Source: Latrodectus hesperus
Taxonomy: Eukaryota > Arthropoda > Arachnida > Araneae > Theridiidae
Direction of reading: 5' to 3'
Assembly: GCA_037975125.1 (NCBI GenBank)
Contig: JAJQOW010000214.1
Location: forward strand, 1 to 64,000
Length of the DNA: 64,000 nt
The notes beneath the pieces were generated by a model, which made no database searches, was not told where the DNA came from, and was given only the letters and a program-made list of their open reading frames with translations. The translations under genes were made by a program, and so were the position numbers. Positions 46,240 to 61,600 of this stretch are shown here, in pieces; positions within the stretch are counted from its first letter, which is position 1, and every line of letters begins with the position of its first letter.

Positions 46240-46530
46240 GTACATTTTCGCTTTTGTTGTGGTGGCCTTGTAGATTTGGACATTCATTCTTGTTATTGGA
46301 AAGTAATGAGTTTGAATCTCGACCTAATCGAATATCCATCGTGTTCGGTAATGGCGGCTGGGGCATGTTAAATATTCTGTGGTCGCAATATCTTCCATGT
46401 GAAATGATACCTCTGGGAGTAGAACACCAAGTCTGATTTTCTTTTGCTTGGTCCTTGATTCCAAATAACGTATGCCCTCTTTCGTGGGATAGTGACAGCA
46501 CCTTTTAAAATGACATATCCACTGGATGTC
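46240..46530 (+). mobile_element. tRNA-derived SINE-like element
   Basis: Plus strand: gtggtggccttgtagatttg (A-box-like) and, about 40 bp on, gagtttgaatctcgaccta (B-box-like, compare GGTTCGAATCC), then a unique body. The overlapping open frames on both strands are not coding by any evidence I see. Confidence 0.5.
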
Positions 46531-46783
46531 CAATTTTAAAATGTACCGTCACTCCCTCCTCCCTTTATAATGCTGAAAGGTGAAATATTTTGGGTATTAA
46601 TTTTCATCAATATAAAATTGCTTTCTGTCTAAAATTCGGAAACAATCCGCGAAAGAATGCATTAGCAAGTCAATAATACTAATTCTCCTTAGCTCTATGA
46701 AATCAATAGCATGTTATAGAAATATTTAAAATGTAGGACTTAATTTTCATATACTTTAAATGTAGTTGTGAACGTAACTATAG

Positions 46784-47772
46784 CAGACGTTCGTTTTTAC
46801 GAATTCGTAGGAATCAGAAAAATAGAAAAATAATATATTAGGTTATTAAGATCTGATTTCTTTATCAAACTACTTTTTCCTTATAAATAAAATGTTATAT
46901 TAGAAAAAAATTTAGAACGCACCATTAGAAACATATGCAAAATAAGATTCATACTTGTAAATAATTCTTCCTTTTACTTCAATTTTATAAATCCGGCTAA
47001 ATTATCATTTATCTTTTTCTTTTCAAAAACTACTCTTTAACAAAAATAGTTTTCCATTTTTCCAATGTACAAAAGCACTTTGCTGTTTTTCCCTCAAAAA
47101 AGTACTGTAATCCTATTAACCCTTCAGCTGCTTGTTTTACAGGCGATATTTGCACTAAATCTCCTTTTTCTTCGACATATGAAAGTTCTTTTTCGTTCTA
47201 ATTCCTCGTTTTCTCAATACTTTCATCATCCTATATTTCTACCGTATATATCACACGTGACTCTATAATCGAAACATTCTCTATGGAGATTTTAGACAGC
47301 AAAAGGGATCTTAGTCGGAGTTTAACCCTTCTTTTTGTACAGTATCGGGAGAGAATGTTTTTCACTTTTTATGTCCTTACGTAGGGGGAAGACAAAAGTC
47401 GAATTCGGCACCAAAGTTCTTCCAATCAAATGTCTGATACGCATGCGTCTTTCTTCGACTGTTGTTGTTCCCCCGATGTCTGGAATACTTGCCCGTGACG
47501 CTTCGTTGTTCAAAAAGGAATCAAGTTCTTATACGTTATATGAAAAATAAAATAATTGATAAAGAATCAGACTAAATATAAATATACAAAATAAAAAGCG
47601 GAAGTGAAAACTGTTTGTAAGAATCGAAGTTTAATAGAAAAGAGATTTTCAAAATTTTAGTTCATAAATGGTAGTGAAGATTATCATGGTGTCTACGCTG
47701 TTTGGGTAGGAACAAGCTACTAGTTCTCAAAAATGTTAGTGCTTGTAAATTGAAGGTTCGTAAAACGAGCGA
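46784..47772. mobile_element. Tigger/pogo-like remnant, copy 2
   Basis: Left end cagacgttcgtttttacgaa after TA; right end, reversed, cgctcgttttacgaacc. Internal sequence near 47395-47530 matches the region 21180-21310 of copy 1 (for example cttcgttgttcaaaaaggaa versus cttcgtcgatgaagaaagaa). The transposase is too decayed to read. Confidence 0.62.
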
Positions 47773-50498
47773 TATACATATAAAAAAATTTCTATGAAAT
47801 TTATCTGATAAAGAATATGAATTCTCCTCTTTTCATTTTTTCTAGACACGAAAAAGTTGTTTCTTAAAAAGATAAGGAAACAATTGAATTTCGGTTTTCC
47901 TATAACCTAAAATTAAATTTCCGAAAGTAGCGGAATTCTTATCAAATGTTTCCTATGTTTATCTAAAAATGATTCATTCAATTTATAGTTTTATAAAAGT
48001 AACATTTTAATATGTAGCATATTGTTATTAATGTATATTTCATGCTTATAATTTTAAATTGTAAAACATAAGGCTTTCTTTGATAACAATTCCTTGTATT
48101 TATTTTACAGACAATAAAAACTATTTTACCAATTAAATTTACGAAATTTAATCAATAATAAAAGCAAAATAAATTTCAAAATTTCATGAAGTACTTCTCA
48201 ACTCAACATTAATTCTTTTACCCAATTGTTAATCAATATTTAATTTAATCTATTATATACTTTTTGTAAATTTTTAAATATTATATATTAAACGTGGTAA
48301 CCACTATATTTAAAATTGGAACATTACTTTTCGAATATAATGCTCATTTTTTTGACATACAAAATGATTATGCCACTTTAAATTTTTAACTGATAAATTT
48401 GTTATCTTCAATGCACATTAAGTTAATAAAATTAAATATTTTTAACAAGAAAACTGTCATATGTAGTAAGTGAAGGAAGAGAAAAAATAACAATTTGTGT
48501 AGGAAATTGTATATACACACACGCGCGCACGCGTATATACTCCTAACATATAATTAATTTTTTATTTTGTATTTTGTATCTTCTCAGTTTATAGTGATTG
48601 AAAACAAATCTTTTTTCAAGCATATAATCATGAATAAATTTATCTCAAACGCGAATCTAATAATATAATAATCTTAAAATTTGCTTTTGAGATATTTTAT
48701 CTTTAATTATACTTTTATAGAAAATATTCAATAATTTTTGTTTCAATTCCTTTTCTGATATTTAATTTAAAAAATAATATGTGAAAGAATGTGGAGTTTA
48801 CGCAACGTTGCTTTAAAAATTAAGATTATTAAAATTAAAGATTTTATTTAATTGAAAAATTTACTTAGTTTGAATCGTTATACTTAATGAAAAAATTCTG
48901 CATCATAGTCAATCAATAAATAATATTGATAAGTAAAATGAAAAAAAAAATGAAACCAAGTTATAAAAATCTATTTTCCATAAGATAAGTCAATCGAATT
49001 TCAATATTTACTTCGTAAAATAGTGAAAAGACCTTTTTCGATCCATATGTCCCATTTAAAATCGATTGTTCAATGAAAAATGTTCTGTTTTAGAAAAGGG
49101 ACACATATTTTTGTCCAGACTTATTAAATTCAAAGTGCCAGTAAACAGAATAATTAAAAATGACACTTACATTTTCCATAAAATAGATATTTATATTCTC
49201 CAATAGCATTAGCCAAATATTATAACTTCAATGAAAAAATATTTCATTCATTGTTAATACACTTTTAATATGATAAGTCGTAACAATTCGATAAGTTGTA
49301 CATTTTTCTACTAATAAAAACCTTAAAGCGGAAAGAACCCCCCCCTTTCATTTACTGAAGTGGAAAAGTGTACAGATAAAAAATCATTGAAAAAAGTCAT
49401 TTTAAGACTATTGAATCACTTTTGACTGATTTGAGACGTTGAAGCATTTACTCAAACATCATTAGGGTACTTAGACTATTTTCTGTGACAAAGTGGAGGG
49501 AGGATTATCATTGGTTATGACCAGAAAGAAAGGAAAAAACAACAGAACAGGTCCAAACATAAAGTGGTATAAAAATCTTGGTTGTTTTCTTTTACCATCT
49601 GTGATTTCTGCCCACCTCAAGAAAAGTCAATGGCAGAGCCAAACCTGCACTTCCAGAACTGTGAGCCTTTTCCTAAATTTTTAAACAAGGCACACGTTAA
49701 TTAGGAGAAAAAGCTCACCGCGATCAATGAATAGGACATCACTTTTCAAAACATACGGCTGTTGATTCTGTTCCAACGTTGAATAATGGGAACAGGATTT
49801 TGAGATTTTGCCTATACGTTAATAGGTTTGTGATGTCTAAATATATTTGAAAATAATGTCTCAAAATGAATCTGAAAAAGAAGTGTTGTGAGCAAATAAT
49901 CGATTTTCTTAATTTATATAATATTTGCTCCCAAAAATAAAATGAAACATCATTTGGAAACTTATATCATAAGGCTTAATCCGTCATATATAAAAGAAAA
50001 GTTAATTTTTAATACAAATGGTTAAAACAAATTTAATCTAAAAAATACGTTTAAATATCAATTTTGTATACAAAAAGACGTGTAATAGAAGGAACTACAA
50101 GATGCTACCATTGTCTCCTCTGTATTTATTTTACTGTAATTAAATATAATATGAAATCACTATACAAATGTTGAGTCAAAATAAGTATGATAAAATGTGC
50201 AATAATTAATCAATTTATTAAATGCAAATCAATATTTTTGATCTGATACCATTTGCGAAAAATATATTTAGTTTGAGAATACAAGTTTAAATATTCATTT
50301 TGTAATGAATTTGACAAGAACATGATTAAAGATTATCTTTATGAGAAAAAGACTCATTCAAATAATAAATTACCTAAACGCTACTTAATTAGGACGTGGA
50401 CGTTGAGTTAAGAATAAACTCTATGCTGAGCGCTGCAGCAAAAGCAAAGAAAATATAATCCACAGAGACCGAAAATATTATTGCCAGTTATAAATATT
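47773..50498. other. Large first intron, middle part
   Basis: Mostly AT-rich without a recognisable gene. 48511-48540 is a fully alternating purine-pyrimidine run (atatacacac...cgcgtatatac) with a CG-rich core, a sequence type able to adopt left-handed DNA. 49490-49690 is somewhat GC-richer, with a 63-codon plus-strand frame that has no recognised domain. Confidence 0.5.

Positions 50499-52275
<1,777 letters not shown>

Positions 52276-52335
<60 letters not shown>
52276..52335. repeat. (TA)n microsatellite
   Basis: 60 bp of TA repeats. Confidence 0.96.
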
Positions 52336-52339
<4 letters not shown>

Positions 52340-52826
52340 CAGCTGTCATTATCTTTGATATATTTAATTTTGAGGAAAATTATCATTTCACTTATAATTA
52401 CTATTTGTCCACTGTAACATTGTCTTAATAAAAGATTTCGTATTTAGATCACATATGCTTTACGATGTAGCACATTTGATATTGGAATTTGGAAACACAT
52501 AATTGGTTTGCTCATTTATGCATTTTTCTTATTTAAATTTCTATTTACTTTTTTCTTACCTAAATTTCTATGCAGCAATCAGTAGATACCAGTTTTGCGA
52601 TCATCTAACCTTGGCATTCTTTTATTCATTTATTTGCAAATTCGAAGCTAACAGTTGTTTAGTAACTGCGAGGCTAGTGTATATTCAAAACTTATCATAA
52701 GCTTATACAAAATGGAAACAAGCAGATATTTTCTTAAATGTCAACTGTAAATGCACGAATGGTAAACGCTAATGAAATCAGACATTTAAACATCGCAGAT
52801 TTGGAGTTGTAAAAACTAATGCAAGT

Positions 52827-52922
<96 letters not shown>
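52827..52922. repeat. (TA)n tract left of Helitron A
   Basis: About 95 bp of TA repeats with two short interruptions, running into the Helitron 5' end. Confidence 0.95.
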
Positions 52923-52923
<1 letters not shown>

Positions 52924-53978
52924 CTATAAATATAAAAATTTCGTGTCACGATGTATGTTCCCGATAAACTCCGAAATTACTGAACGGATTTTGATAAAAT
53001 TTTGTAACCATTTATAATATGGTCCAACTTAAAAGATAGAATAGTTTTTATCGCTTAATTATTGATATCAATATTTATTACACGACATTAGTGTTTATTT
53101 ATTGGTTAGTTCTGTAAGTTCCTAATAGATGGCGGTTTAGCATCTAAGTTGCACAGGTATTCGGCAGGTGGCGACGTGTTTATTTTTCTAGATTATACCA
53201 TCTTCGAGAAAATTAACGTGCACGCGCAAGCGCGTGGTTAAATATAGAACTTACATATATTTTCATGATGTATAATCATACTATAACAATTTTTCATGAA
53301 TCATTTTCATAATTATACTTTGTAATGTGTTATTATTGTGCAGTGTTCAGTTTGAATATTTTTAATATTATAAATAGTAAAATAAAATTTTATTTATTAC
53401 TGTTTTTCTCTACTAATTTTCATACCACCTCGAAAACATGTAAGCATTTCTTGATAGCCTTTTATTATTTTTTATTTTTATTTTATAATTTGATAATTAT
53501 TAATTTATTCAGCAGTACATTTTGATCTAATTTATTTATTCAAATGATAAATTCTTTTAACTTTTTTTATTTCAGTATAATGCCATGGAAACATTTTTTA
53601 GTTTTAATGTAATTTAAAATTGAAAAAATAATAGTTTGATGTCAATGTTACCTACCTCATTTATAACAATTTATTTTTAGATGTCTTTAATTTATAAAGT
53701 ATATTTTATAAGTAAGTCATTGATTACAAACTGTAATTTAATATAAGTTGAATAAAATGTAAATTCAGAAAGTATATGTTGATTTGTGCTTAATTTCAAA
53801 ATTTCGATACTTTACCTATTACTTTTAAATTTTGGCGAAATGTTTTATTTTTAATCTCATATGAATGAAACTATTTTAAATTTTTTAGAAAATATTAATT
53901 TGATTGTACCAAGGAGTTAGTAAAAAATTGATTCAATGTATTATAATTACTCAGCCACTGCAACGCGTGGCTGGGTCA
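52923..53978 (+). mobile_element. Helitron A, non-autonomous
   Basis: The 5' end is TCTATAAATATAAAAATTTC followed by the gtgtcacgatgtatgttcc and gataaactccgaaa block common at Helitron 5' ends. The 3' end is a perfect hairpin, CAGCCAC-TGCAACGC-GTGGCTG, then GGTCAG. There are no terminal inverted repeats and no coding sequence. It is nearly the same as Helitron B except that B carries a helicase piece in the middle. Confidence 0.85.
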
Positions 53979-53983
53979 GCAAT

Positions 53984-55558
53984 TCTATATATATAAAAAT
54001 TTCGTGTGTCTCGATGTATGTTTGCGATAAACTCCGAAACTATTGAACCGATTTTGATAAAATTTTGTAAGCATTTATAATATGGTCCAACTTAAAAGAT
54101 AGAATAGTTTTTATCTCTTAATTATTGATCTCAATATTTATTATACGATGTTAGTGTTTATTTATCAGTTAGTTCTGTAAATTCCAAATAGTTGGCGATT
54201 TAGCATCTAAGTTGCACAGGTATTCGGCAGATGGCGACGTGTTTATTTTTCTAGATTATACTATCTTTCAGAGAAAATTAACGTGCGCGCCTAAGCGCGT
54301 GGTTGAATATAGAATTTACATATATTTTCATGATGTATAATCATACTGAAACAATTTTTCATGAATAATTTTCATAATTATACTTTGTATTGTGTTATTA
54401 TTGTGCAGTGTTCAATTTGAATATTTTTAATATTATAAATAGTAAAATAAAAGTTTATTTATTACTGTTTTTCTCTACTAATTTTCATACCACCTCGAAA
54501 ACATGTAAGTATTTTTTGATAGCCTTTTATTTTTTTATTTTTATTTTATAATTTGATAATTGGCTCTGTAATCGTGCTATTTTGGCAGCAAGAAACGTTG
54601 ATGTGAACGAAATTAACTTCCATATACAACAGATGTTGCCCGGTGATTTGATGTCTTTTAAATCAATCGACACAGTTATTGATGAAACACGAAGCCGTAA
54701 ACTTTCCAACTGAATTTTTGAATTCTCTGGATATGCCAGGAATGCCACCACACAATCTTCAATTGAAAATTGGTTCACAAATTATTCTTCTACGTAATTT
54801 AAACCCACCTCAATTATGTAACGGTACACGCTTAGTCATAAAAAATGATCGAAAATATTCTCGAAGCAACAATTTTGACGGGAAAATTTAAAGGAGATAT
54901 CGTCCTGTTGCCACGTATTCCACTGATAGCGTCAGAATCTCCAATACCGTTTAAAAGGCTCCAATTTCCGATTTGTTTAGCTTTTGCGATGACCATAAAT
55001 AAGTCTATAGGCAAAACAATGTCTATTTATGGTTTGGATTTGTAAAACACATGTTTCTCACATGGACAGCTATATGTTGCCTGCTCACGTGTAGGAAAAC
55101 CATCAAATCTCTTCGTGTTAGCGAAAGACAGGTTAACCAGGAATATGTTGTACACAAAGTAGTACTTAGATAATTTTTAGTTTTAATAATATAAAATTGA
55201 AAAAATAATAGTTCGATGTCAATGTTATCTACCTCATTTATAACAATTCATTTTTAGATGTTTTTAATTTATATAGTATATTTTGTAACTAAGTCACTGA
55301 TTACAAACTATAATTTAATATAAGATGAATAAAATGTAAATTCAGAAAGTAGATGTTGGTTTGTGCTTAATTTCAAAATTTCGATACTTTACCTATTACT
55401 TTTAAATTTTGGCGAAATGTTTTATTTTTAATCTCATATGAATGAAACCTATTTTATATTTTTTTAGAAAATATTAATTTGATTGTACCCAAGAATTAGT
55501 AAAAAATTGATTCAATGTATTATAAAAACTCAGCCACTGCAACGCGTGGCTGGGTCAG
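53984..55558 (+). mobile_element. Helitron B with helicase remnant
   Basis: Starts TCTATATATATAAAAATTTC six bases after Helitron A ends and finishes with the same CAGCCAC/GTGGCTG hairpin and GGTCAG. The left and right thirds match Helitron A. The middle (about 54560-55170) encodes part of the Rep-helicase protein. Arranged head to tail with A. Confidence 0.88.
54560..55172 (+). pseudogene. C-terminal Pif1-type helicase fragment of Helitron Rep-Hel
   Basis: Readable pieces in several frames: [20 protein letters not shown] and [20 protein letters not shown], then [10 protein letters not shown] (54679-54850); ILLPRIP-like VLLPRIPLIASE and FKRLQFPICLAFAMTINKS (54900-55020); then a QLYVACSRVGKP-type block near 55070-55110. 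These are the late motifs of Helitron Pif1-like helicases. The Rep nuclease domain and most of the helicase are absent, and frames shift several times. Confidence 0.88.

Positions 55559-55562
<4 letters not shown>

Positions 55563-55649
<87 letters not shown>
55563..55649. repeat. (TA)n tract right of Helitron B
   Basis: About 87 bp of TA repeats directly after the Helitron 3' end. Confidence 0.95.
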
Positions 55650-55652
<3 letters not shown>

Positions 55653-56797
55653 ATATTATTTTAAAAGGAAACATAATACAATTTTTATGAAATTTTAATA
55701 ATTCATTAAATTAATCAATGCAGTTTAATAAAGATTGAATAAAGGAATAAAAACCAGAACGCGTTCAAATATTAAAAAAAACATTGTTAACTTATATTGA
55801 AATCTATAAAGTTTTTCTATATATTTTTTAATGAATTCAGCACATTAAATAGCTTCATTATCAACACTCACAAAAGAATTAACTATGGAAATTTTTGTAT
55901 ACATTTTTGAAAACTACTTTTACAACTAAATGCTGATATCATAAGCAAAATCGCATTCTTCAGAATGGAGATGATTAAATTCATATAATTTTTCTATTTC
56001 AAGAAACCATGAATTAAAGCTCATAATAAAAATACATAACTTTTTATACAAAACTTTGGAAGGTTTAATTATTTTAAAATTTAAAGTTCGATTGTCGAAG
56101 GAATGATTTATTTAGTAATTCAGAAAAATCTCGGCAGGTTTATTACAAATTTTTCATTCGGGCTGATATTTTGCTCTATTATATTGCTCATAATTATTTT
56201 TCTGTTTTAACAATAAGCTTACTATTTTCAAAACAAATTTCACAATCGAAGATTATCCATGAAGTAGCGCTCAATGTGTGCGAAAAAATACTATAAAGTT
56301 GATGATATTGCTCTGAATTTCAATTTTATGTTTGATTTTTTAAATGAAATTCATTCATTCGGCAAATAAAAAGACATCCTTATATAGACAACGCAATTTA
56401 TATTAATTTACTTTAATACAAAATGCAGACATCTGCTTTCTATAATGGAAAGTCAGCCTTTCACTGTTACTTTTTAAAAAGTCATATTTTATTACACGTG
56501 TTAAAATCGCTTCAATTTTATTCTTAATGCAGTTCTATTACTAATTGTTCTTCTAAAAAAACACCTGTCTATAATAATTGCTAGATTTCGAAGTTTTCTT
56601 TTTTGATTGATGAAACAACTTTAGCTTTGATAGACTATTTACAAGCAAAACAATTATTTTAAAAAGTAACAATTCACAATTCTCAGGTATATTTCATTGA
56701 TAGAATAGCATGCGATGACACTTTCATTTTGAATCTAATTTTAAAATAATTAGATCTGTTTTAATTTATTATTTACTTAAGTAATAATTATCCTTAC
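55650..56797. other. Intron 1, start
   Basis: AT-rich intron just downstream (on the minus strand) of the signal-peptide exon. No gene recognised. Confidence 0.5.
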
Positions 56798-56948
56798 TTG
56801 ACACATTTTTTTCAGTGGTAAGGTCTTGTATAATCCTCGACCAGAAGTCATCAGATATTTCTTCATGAATCGTTTCGCTCCCTATGTTCCCAAATATAAC
56901 CATCCATATCATCAAATGCACCAAAATCATTGTCAATGTCTTTGACAT
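56798..56948 (-). CDS. Signal-peptide exon, likely first coding exon of the EGF gene
   Basis: Minus strand. The start ATG at 56948 gives MSKTLTMILVHLMIWMVIFG followed by NIGSETIHEEISDDFW: a short basic start, a hydrophobic core of about 17 residues and a likely cleavage near NIGS/E, i.e. a secretion signal. The exon continues SRIIQDLTTEKNVSSK and ends with TCAA followed by gtaagga, a good donor in phase 1, the phase needed by every EGF-like exon downstream. A longer start at 56978 (MIKSYFSKTK...) is in frame, but the inner ATG gives the better signal peptide. The link to the array rests on strand, phase and the lack of another signal exon; intron 1 would be about 12.5 kb. Confidence 0.62.
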
Positions 56949-56993
56949 TTTTGTTTTTGAAAAATAACTTTTGATCAATTAAATCCTTATTTG

Positions 56994-57000
56994 TTATATA
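56994..57000 (-). promoter_or_regulatory. Possible TATA box
   Basis: TATATAA on the minus strand, 46 bp before the chosen ATG. It would give a very short leader. In sequence this AT-rich the match has low weight. Confidence 0.2.
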
Positions 57001-57495
57001 TCATACTGACATAATACAGGATTTCTTCTTCATTTCCGATGAAATTCAGATCAAACTTCAGAGACTTGATATTGAAATATGGGAACACACGCTCTGCACT
57101 TGAATATCAATGATTTTATCTCGCTACTTTTAAGTTGTCTTAGAGACGTAATCTCGAGGTCTGCGGTAGTTTGATATTTTAACTTTATCTCGAAGATAAG
57201 AACATTTCAATACAGGAGAGTAAAAATGCAAATATTAATAATTATGAACTAAATTTTATTATGAACTAATAATTATGACTAAAATTTTATGAACTTTGAA
57301 AGAAAAAAAAATATTTCTTAACGTTTAGTATTTCTTTCTTAAAATTACATATATGTTTCTTCATAAAATTATTCTTTTATTCACATTTAAAATTTTTTCT
57401 TTTTATTCATGTAATTTTCTAATTTATAAAATAGCAGCAGTTAAACTCTTAGATATGTTGCATGTTTTGAATTTGGATCTATCTTTATAAATAAG
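57001..57495. other. Upstream flank of the signal exon
   Basis: AT-rich. It may hold promoter or a 5' untranslated exon, but none can be assigned. Confidence 0.35.
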
Positions 57496-58667
57496 TATAG
57501 TAAATGCTTGTTTTTACAAACTTATAAAAAAGACTAAAACAGTTAGTAAAATAAGAAACAATTGGAATTATAAAACTAATTTTCTATTCATGAAATTGTT
57601 TTTTCTTTGTGAATAAAGTACTATTAGAAATAATAAATTCACAGTATGTACTATCTATAAGAAACATGCAAAATAAAATTCATATTTAAAAATTATTTTT
57701 CATTTAATTTATGATAAAAAAAAAATCAGTCAAAGTCGATCATTATTTTTTGCTCTTGCAAAATTACATTTTCCATTTTTTTTCTGCGTAACACTGCATT
57801 TCACTGACGTTATTCTTAAAAAGTATTTCAAGTTGGCTAAACACTTATATTTCTTGCTTTGAAAAAACCAACATGTCATATATACCAATATTACAGTGTA
57901 TTTGAAAAATACTTTTCATTTTAATTCATAAAGTTCTCAATCATTTAATCATCACATACTTCTTACTTACAAATTACATCTGAGTTCACATTCAAAAGAA
58001 TCCTAAAATAATATTTCGGACAACAGTGTGTTTGTATGTCGATTATTTTCCTTCTCATACATCCTCTCTGCATTTAAGTCGCCAAGAAAATATCCTTCAC
58101 TTTCTTCAACTCCAGTGGTTTCTATAATGTGCCTGCATGTCAAAATGATCTAGTTAAAGTTTTTTTCTGAAGCATTATTCCAGTCACTGCATAGCAAGTG
58201 GATTGCATCCTGAAAGTTAATTTCATAATCGTTACTTGCAAAATTACCTTATGATATTGTTTCATTTGAAGCTAGTGATCATACACTGGTGCATGAGGTG
58301 TAAGGCAGAAGTTAGATTATGCGGCGGAAATTCCACGCGCATTGGTTTAAAAAACCCGGGATTTCAATATAAATTAGTGCAATTAATTATTCACAATTAT
58401 TATCACTGAAGTTTTATCCTTCAAGATTAAAAACCTTAATCCATGTATCTTACTATAAAATAAAAAAATGAAGCAAAAAACCATTATAACGAATAAGTGG
58501 AAAGAAAAGATGCAAGAAAGCAAGTGCACTAAAAAAGATTTTTCAAACTTTTAGCTCCTAAATGGGAGGTAAAATTACTACTGAATCTATGATATTAAGT
58601 TAGGAACCAGGAGCGCTGGTTCATAAAATAAGAGTGCTCGTAAATTAAAGGTCCGCAAAAGTGAGTA
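57496..58667. mobile_element. Tigger/pogo-like remnant, copy 3
   Basis: Left end tagtaaatgcttgtttttac; right end gtgctcgtaaattaaaggtc followed by cgcaaaagtgag, closely matching the right end of copy 2 (gtgcttgtaaattgaaggtt, cgtaaaacgag). The interior is decayed. Confidence 0.58.
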
Positions 58668-61600
58668 TCAACAATAATTATAAAAATCATTCTCTCTATT
58701 TTATTGGTTTCAGCTCAGTTTCTAAAATGAGGTATGAAAATAATTCTTGCATAATTATTTGTAGAGAAAACAAATACAGTCACCCGACGCTGCAATTAAG
58801 CAACCTACTTTTATCTTCAAATAAATATTACTTCATTTACAAAACAGAATTTTATTTTAATTTGTTCAATTTAATGCATACAATGTTACTTATATTAAGA
58901 TACACATTACTGTTAATAAATACATACCTTTTTCAAGATATAAGCGTATCTGCATTTGAAGTTAATTCATTCTTTTTATGACATCTCTACAGCCCAAAAT
59001 TTGCTGAACACATACAATCTCATTGAAAAATATCAAACTCCTTGCATTAGATTTGTAGCTCCTTATTTTTATGATGGTCAAATGTTTCGATGTATCATCA
59101 AACTATCTTTTCTGACATAATATCTGGTCCTTCACTTCAAAGATCTCTAGATTTCAATTTTTCTATTAAACATATTTACATCTATTATTTCAATACCACC
59201 TAACCATATTAAATGCAAATATTACATAAATTAATCATTGTTTAGATGATAAAATTGTTTCTAGTTCACCATTACGTAATATTTAATTTGATGTAGAATT
59301 GTTAAAAGATAATTTAGGTAAAATAAGATATCCAAAATAACGTTAATTAATGTTGAATCCACAAGTTTAACGGTTTTACGGTTGATTAATAGCAGTGCTT
59401 CTGTTGTATAAATCCATGTTTATTCCAATTATAAAGGTGATTCGAGATTTTAGTTAAAGTGAATGATGACAGTTTAAATGAAATTCGCAATGTTTATTAA
59501 AATTGTAAATTAAAATCTGAAACAGTTATATTCTGTTAGGTACTATTGATTCCTATGAGTCTACCTTTCAATTTTGAAAAAATTCATGACATTAAATTTA
59601 AATTACAAGTATCGAACAAATCAAACCAAAACAGAGCCCCGAAATTTAGAGTTACTGCATTTTTAGTGAAATCTACTTCCGTTTACTTTGTAGATTACTT
59701 TGCCAACATTCATTTGAATGAGACAAAAAATGGACATAAGATTTTAATTTTGCGTTAAGCAACAATCTGTAGGAATTTATTAATACCGTACAAATCATAA
59801 AACTGATTCAAAAACTCCAGATTAGGTAGAATAATCGAATCGAGGAATAACGAAATTCTGGAATGAAACATTTTTCTTGAAATAACGTGCAAGGAATTAT
59901 AAAATTTTTATTAAGTGAAATGAAATTTTTCCCTTCCTCACACAGATTTTTAAACTTTTAATAATGTATTTAAGTTAATTTATGAAAAAAATGTATTATC
60001 AGGGGAAAATATAGTCTTTTTGATTAGATCATACACTCTCTGCATAATTTATATTTATTTCAAATACGAAACAAACTCCTATCATAAACAATGGAATAAT
60101 AAGAAGTCGTGAAACAAGCAATACCGAACTGTCTCTTTGGACTTTTCCATTGGTCTTTGCTAATGTACGAGTATCGGTTGATGTAAGTCTTTGACCTTGG
60201 ATCTGAAATTTTAAGAAAGTTTTGGCTGCGAAGCAGCCTTTCTTTACTTCTTCATCTGTTCTAGTTCCATTAAGGAAATAACATGTCTTTACTTACGGAG
60301 AGCACATACGTTAATACTGAGATAAGCAATCAGCTGTTAGAGCAGAAAGTAGGCATGTCTATGCGAGCGAAAATCTCTAAGTACGAAGATGCAAATTTAC
60401 GAAATATCAATTTCTAGTAATATAAAATATTGTAAATACTAACAAATAAATGAGAAATTATGGGCTGTGAGAGGTTGACATACTTTTAAAGTGACTGGTA
60501 TTCTTACTGCCGACAAACTGCTTTTTAAATCACGTGATATACTAAAATAAAAAAAATTTTACTGGTTACCTTGTATTTCAGTCAACAGAGGTGTCAAACT
60601 AAATGAAAGTTGAGATACTTAGAGATAATGCATTTCCTACGGACTCTACTTCCAGCCATTTACTGTTCAACCACTATTCCAATATTCACTTAAATGGGAC
60701 ACAAAAGGTTAGATTTTTTTACATATTTCTATTAACCATTATTAAATGATCTAGTTTTAACTAATTCTGTAAGTTAATTAGCTCTGGATTTCAATATGTT
60801 TATAAACACAAATATCCTACAGGAGAATATCTGACAAAATAAAATATTTTAATACATTAATAGAGAGAGAGAGTCTCTCTGTCTTACACGGTAAAAGAAC
60901 TCCCATAAAATTTTTTTAAACTTACGTTTGCGTATATGGAAAAACTGAATTATCGAATAAAGTAAAATATTAATTTGAAAATAAAATAACAGAAAGAGAG
61001 AGAAATACTATTCTTTACTTCATTCATTTTCAAAGACCCAAATTATGAAGGCAAAAAATGCATAATGTTCTATAATTCAGATGAAGTTCAAAAATACTAT
61101 AAAAATTATTATGTTAGGTAATTCCCTTGGTGAAAATAAAAAATATATTATATTAATAAATCTTTTATTATTTCAGATTATTTTATTTTGATAATATGAT
61201 ATTGAATTATTTATTCATTACTTTAGCTCAAGATATTTTTTCATCGTACAAATAAATCAATGATTTCTCACTCAAAACTTTTTCGATCAATGTTGCCAAA
61301 ACACTGTCTCTCGTGATTTCGAAAAACCTTTATTTGATGTAAAACTTTTGCTATCTAATCACTTTTGTAGAAACCAAAATATCTAATAATAGGAATATCT
61401 AGAGATAATTATGTAGTGATTTCTCTCATAGTACATTCATTTAAGATAAAGAGCTATTAAACTTACATATGGTTCTGAATTGTCTTGATGTAATACTGCA
61501 TCGTTGATATGGGTTAATTCAGAAATTTTTTGTTCGAGTGAATGGTTCGGTTTATCTAGTTCATAACATTACACTTTTCATTTGTAATATTGTCTGAAAA

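Noticed and set aside
45510..46530. True tRNA genes
   Set aside because: Only promoter-box-like segments are recognisable; no complete cloverleaf was found.
46235..46533. Overlapping open frames as small proteins
   Set aside because: They fall in a SINE-like block with A-box- and B-box-like motifs; no coding evidence.
57966..58005. A short minus-strand exon with good-looking splice sites
   Set aside because: Phase 1 entry gives an immediate stop, and it lies inside a Tigger-like remnant.
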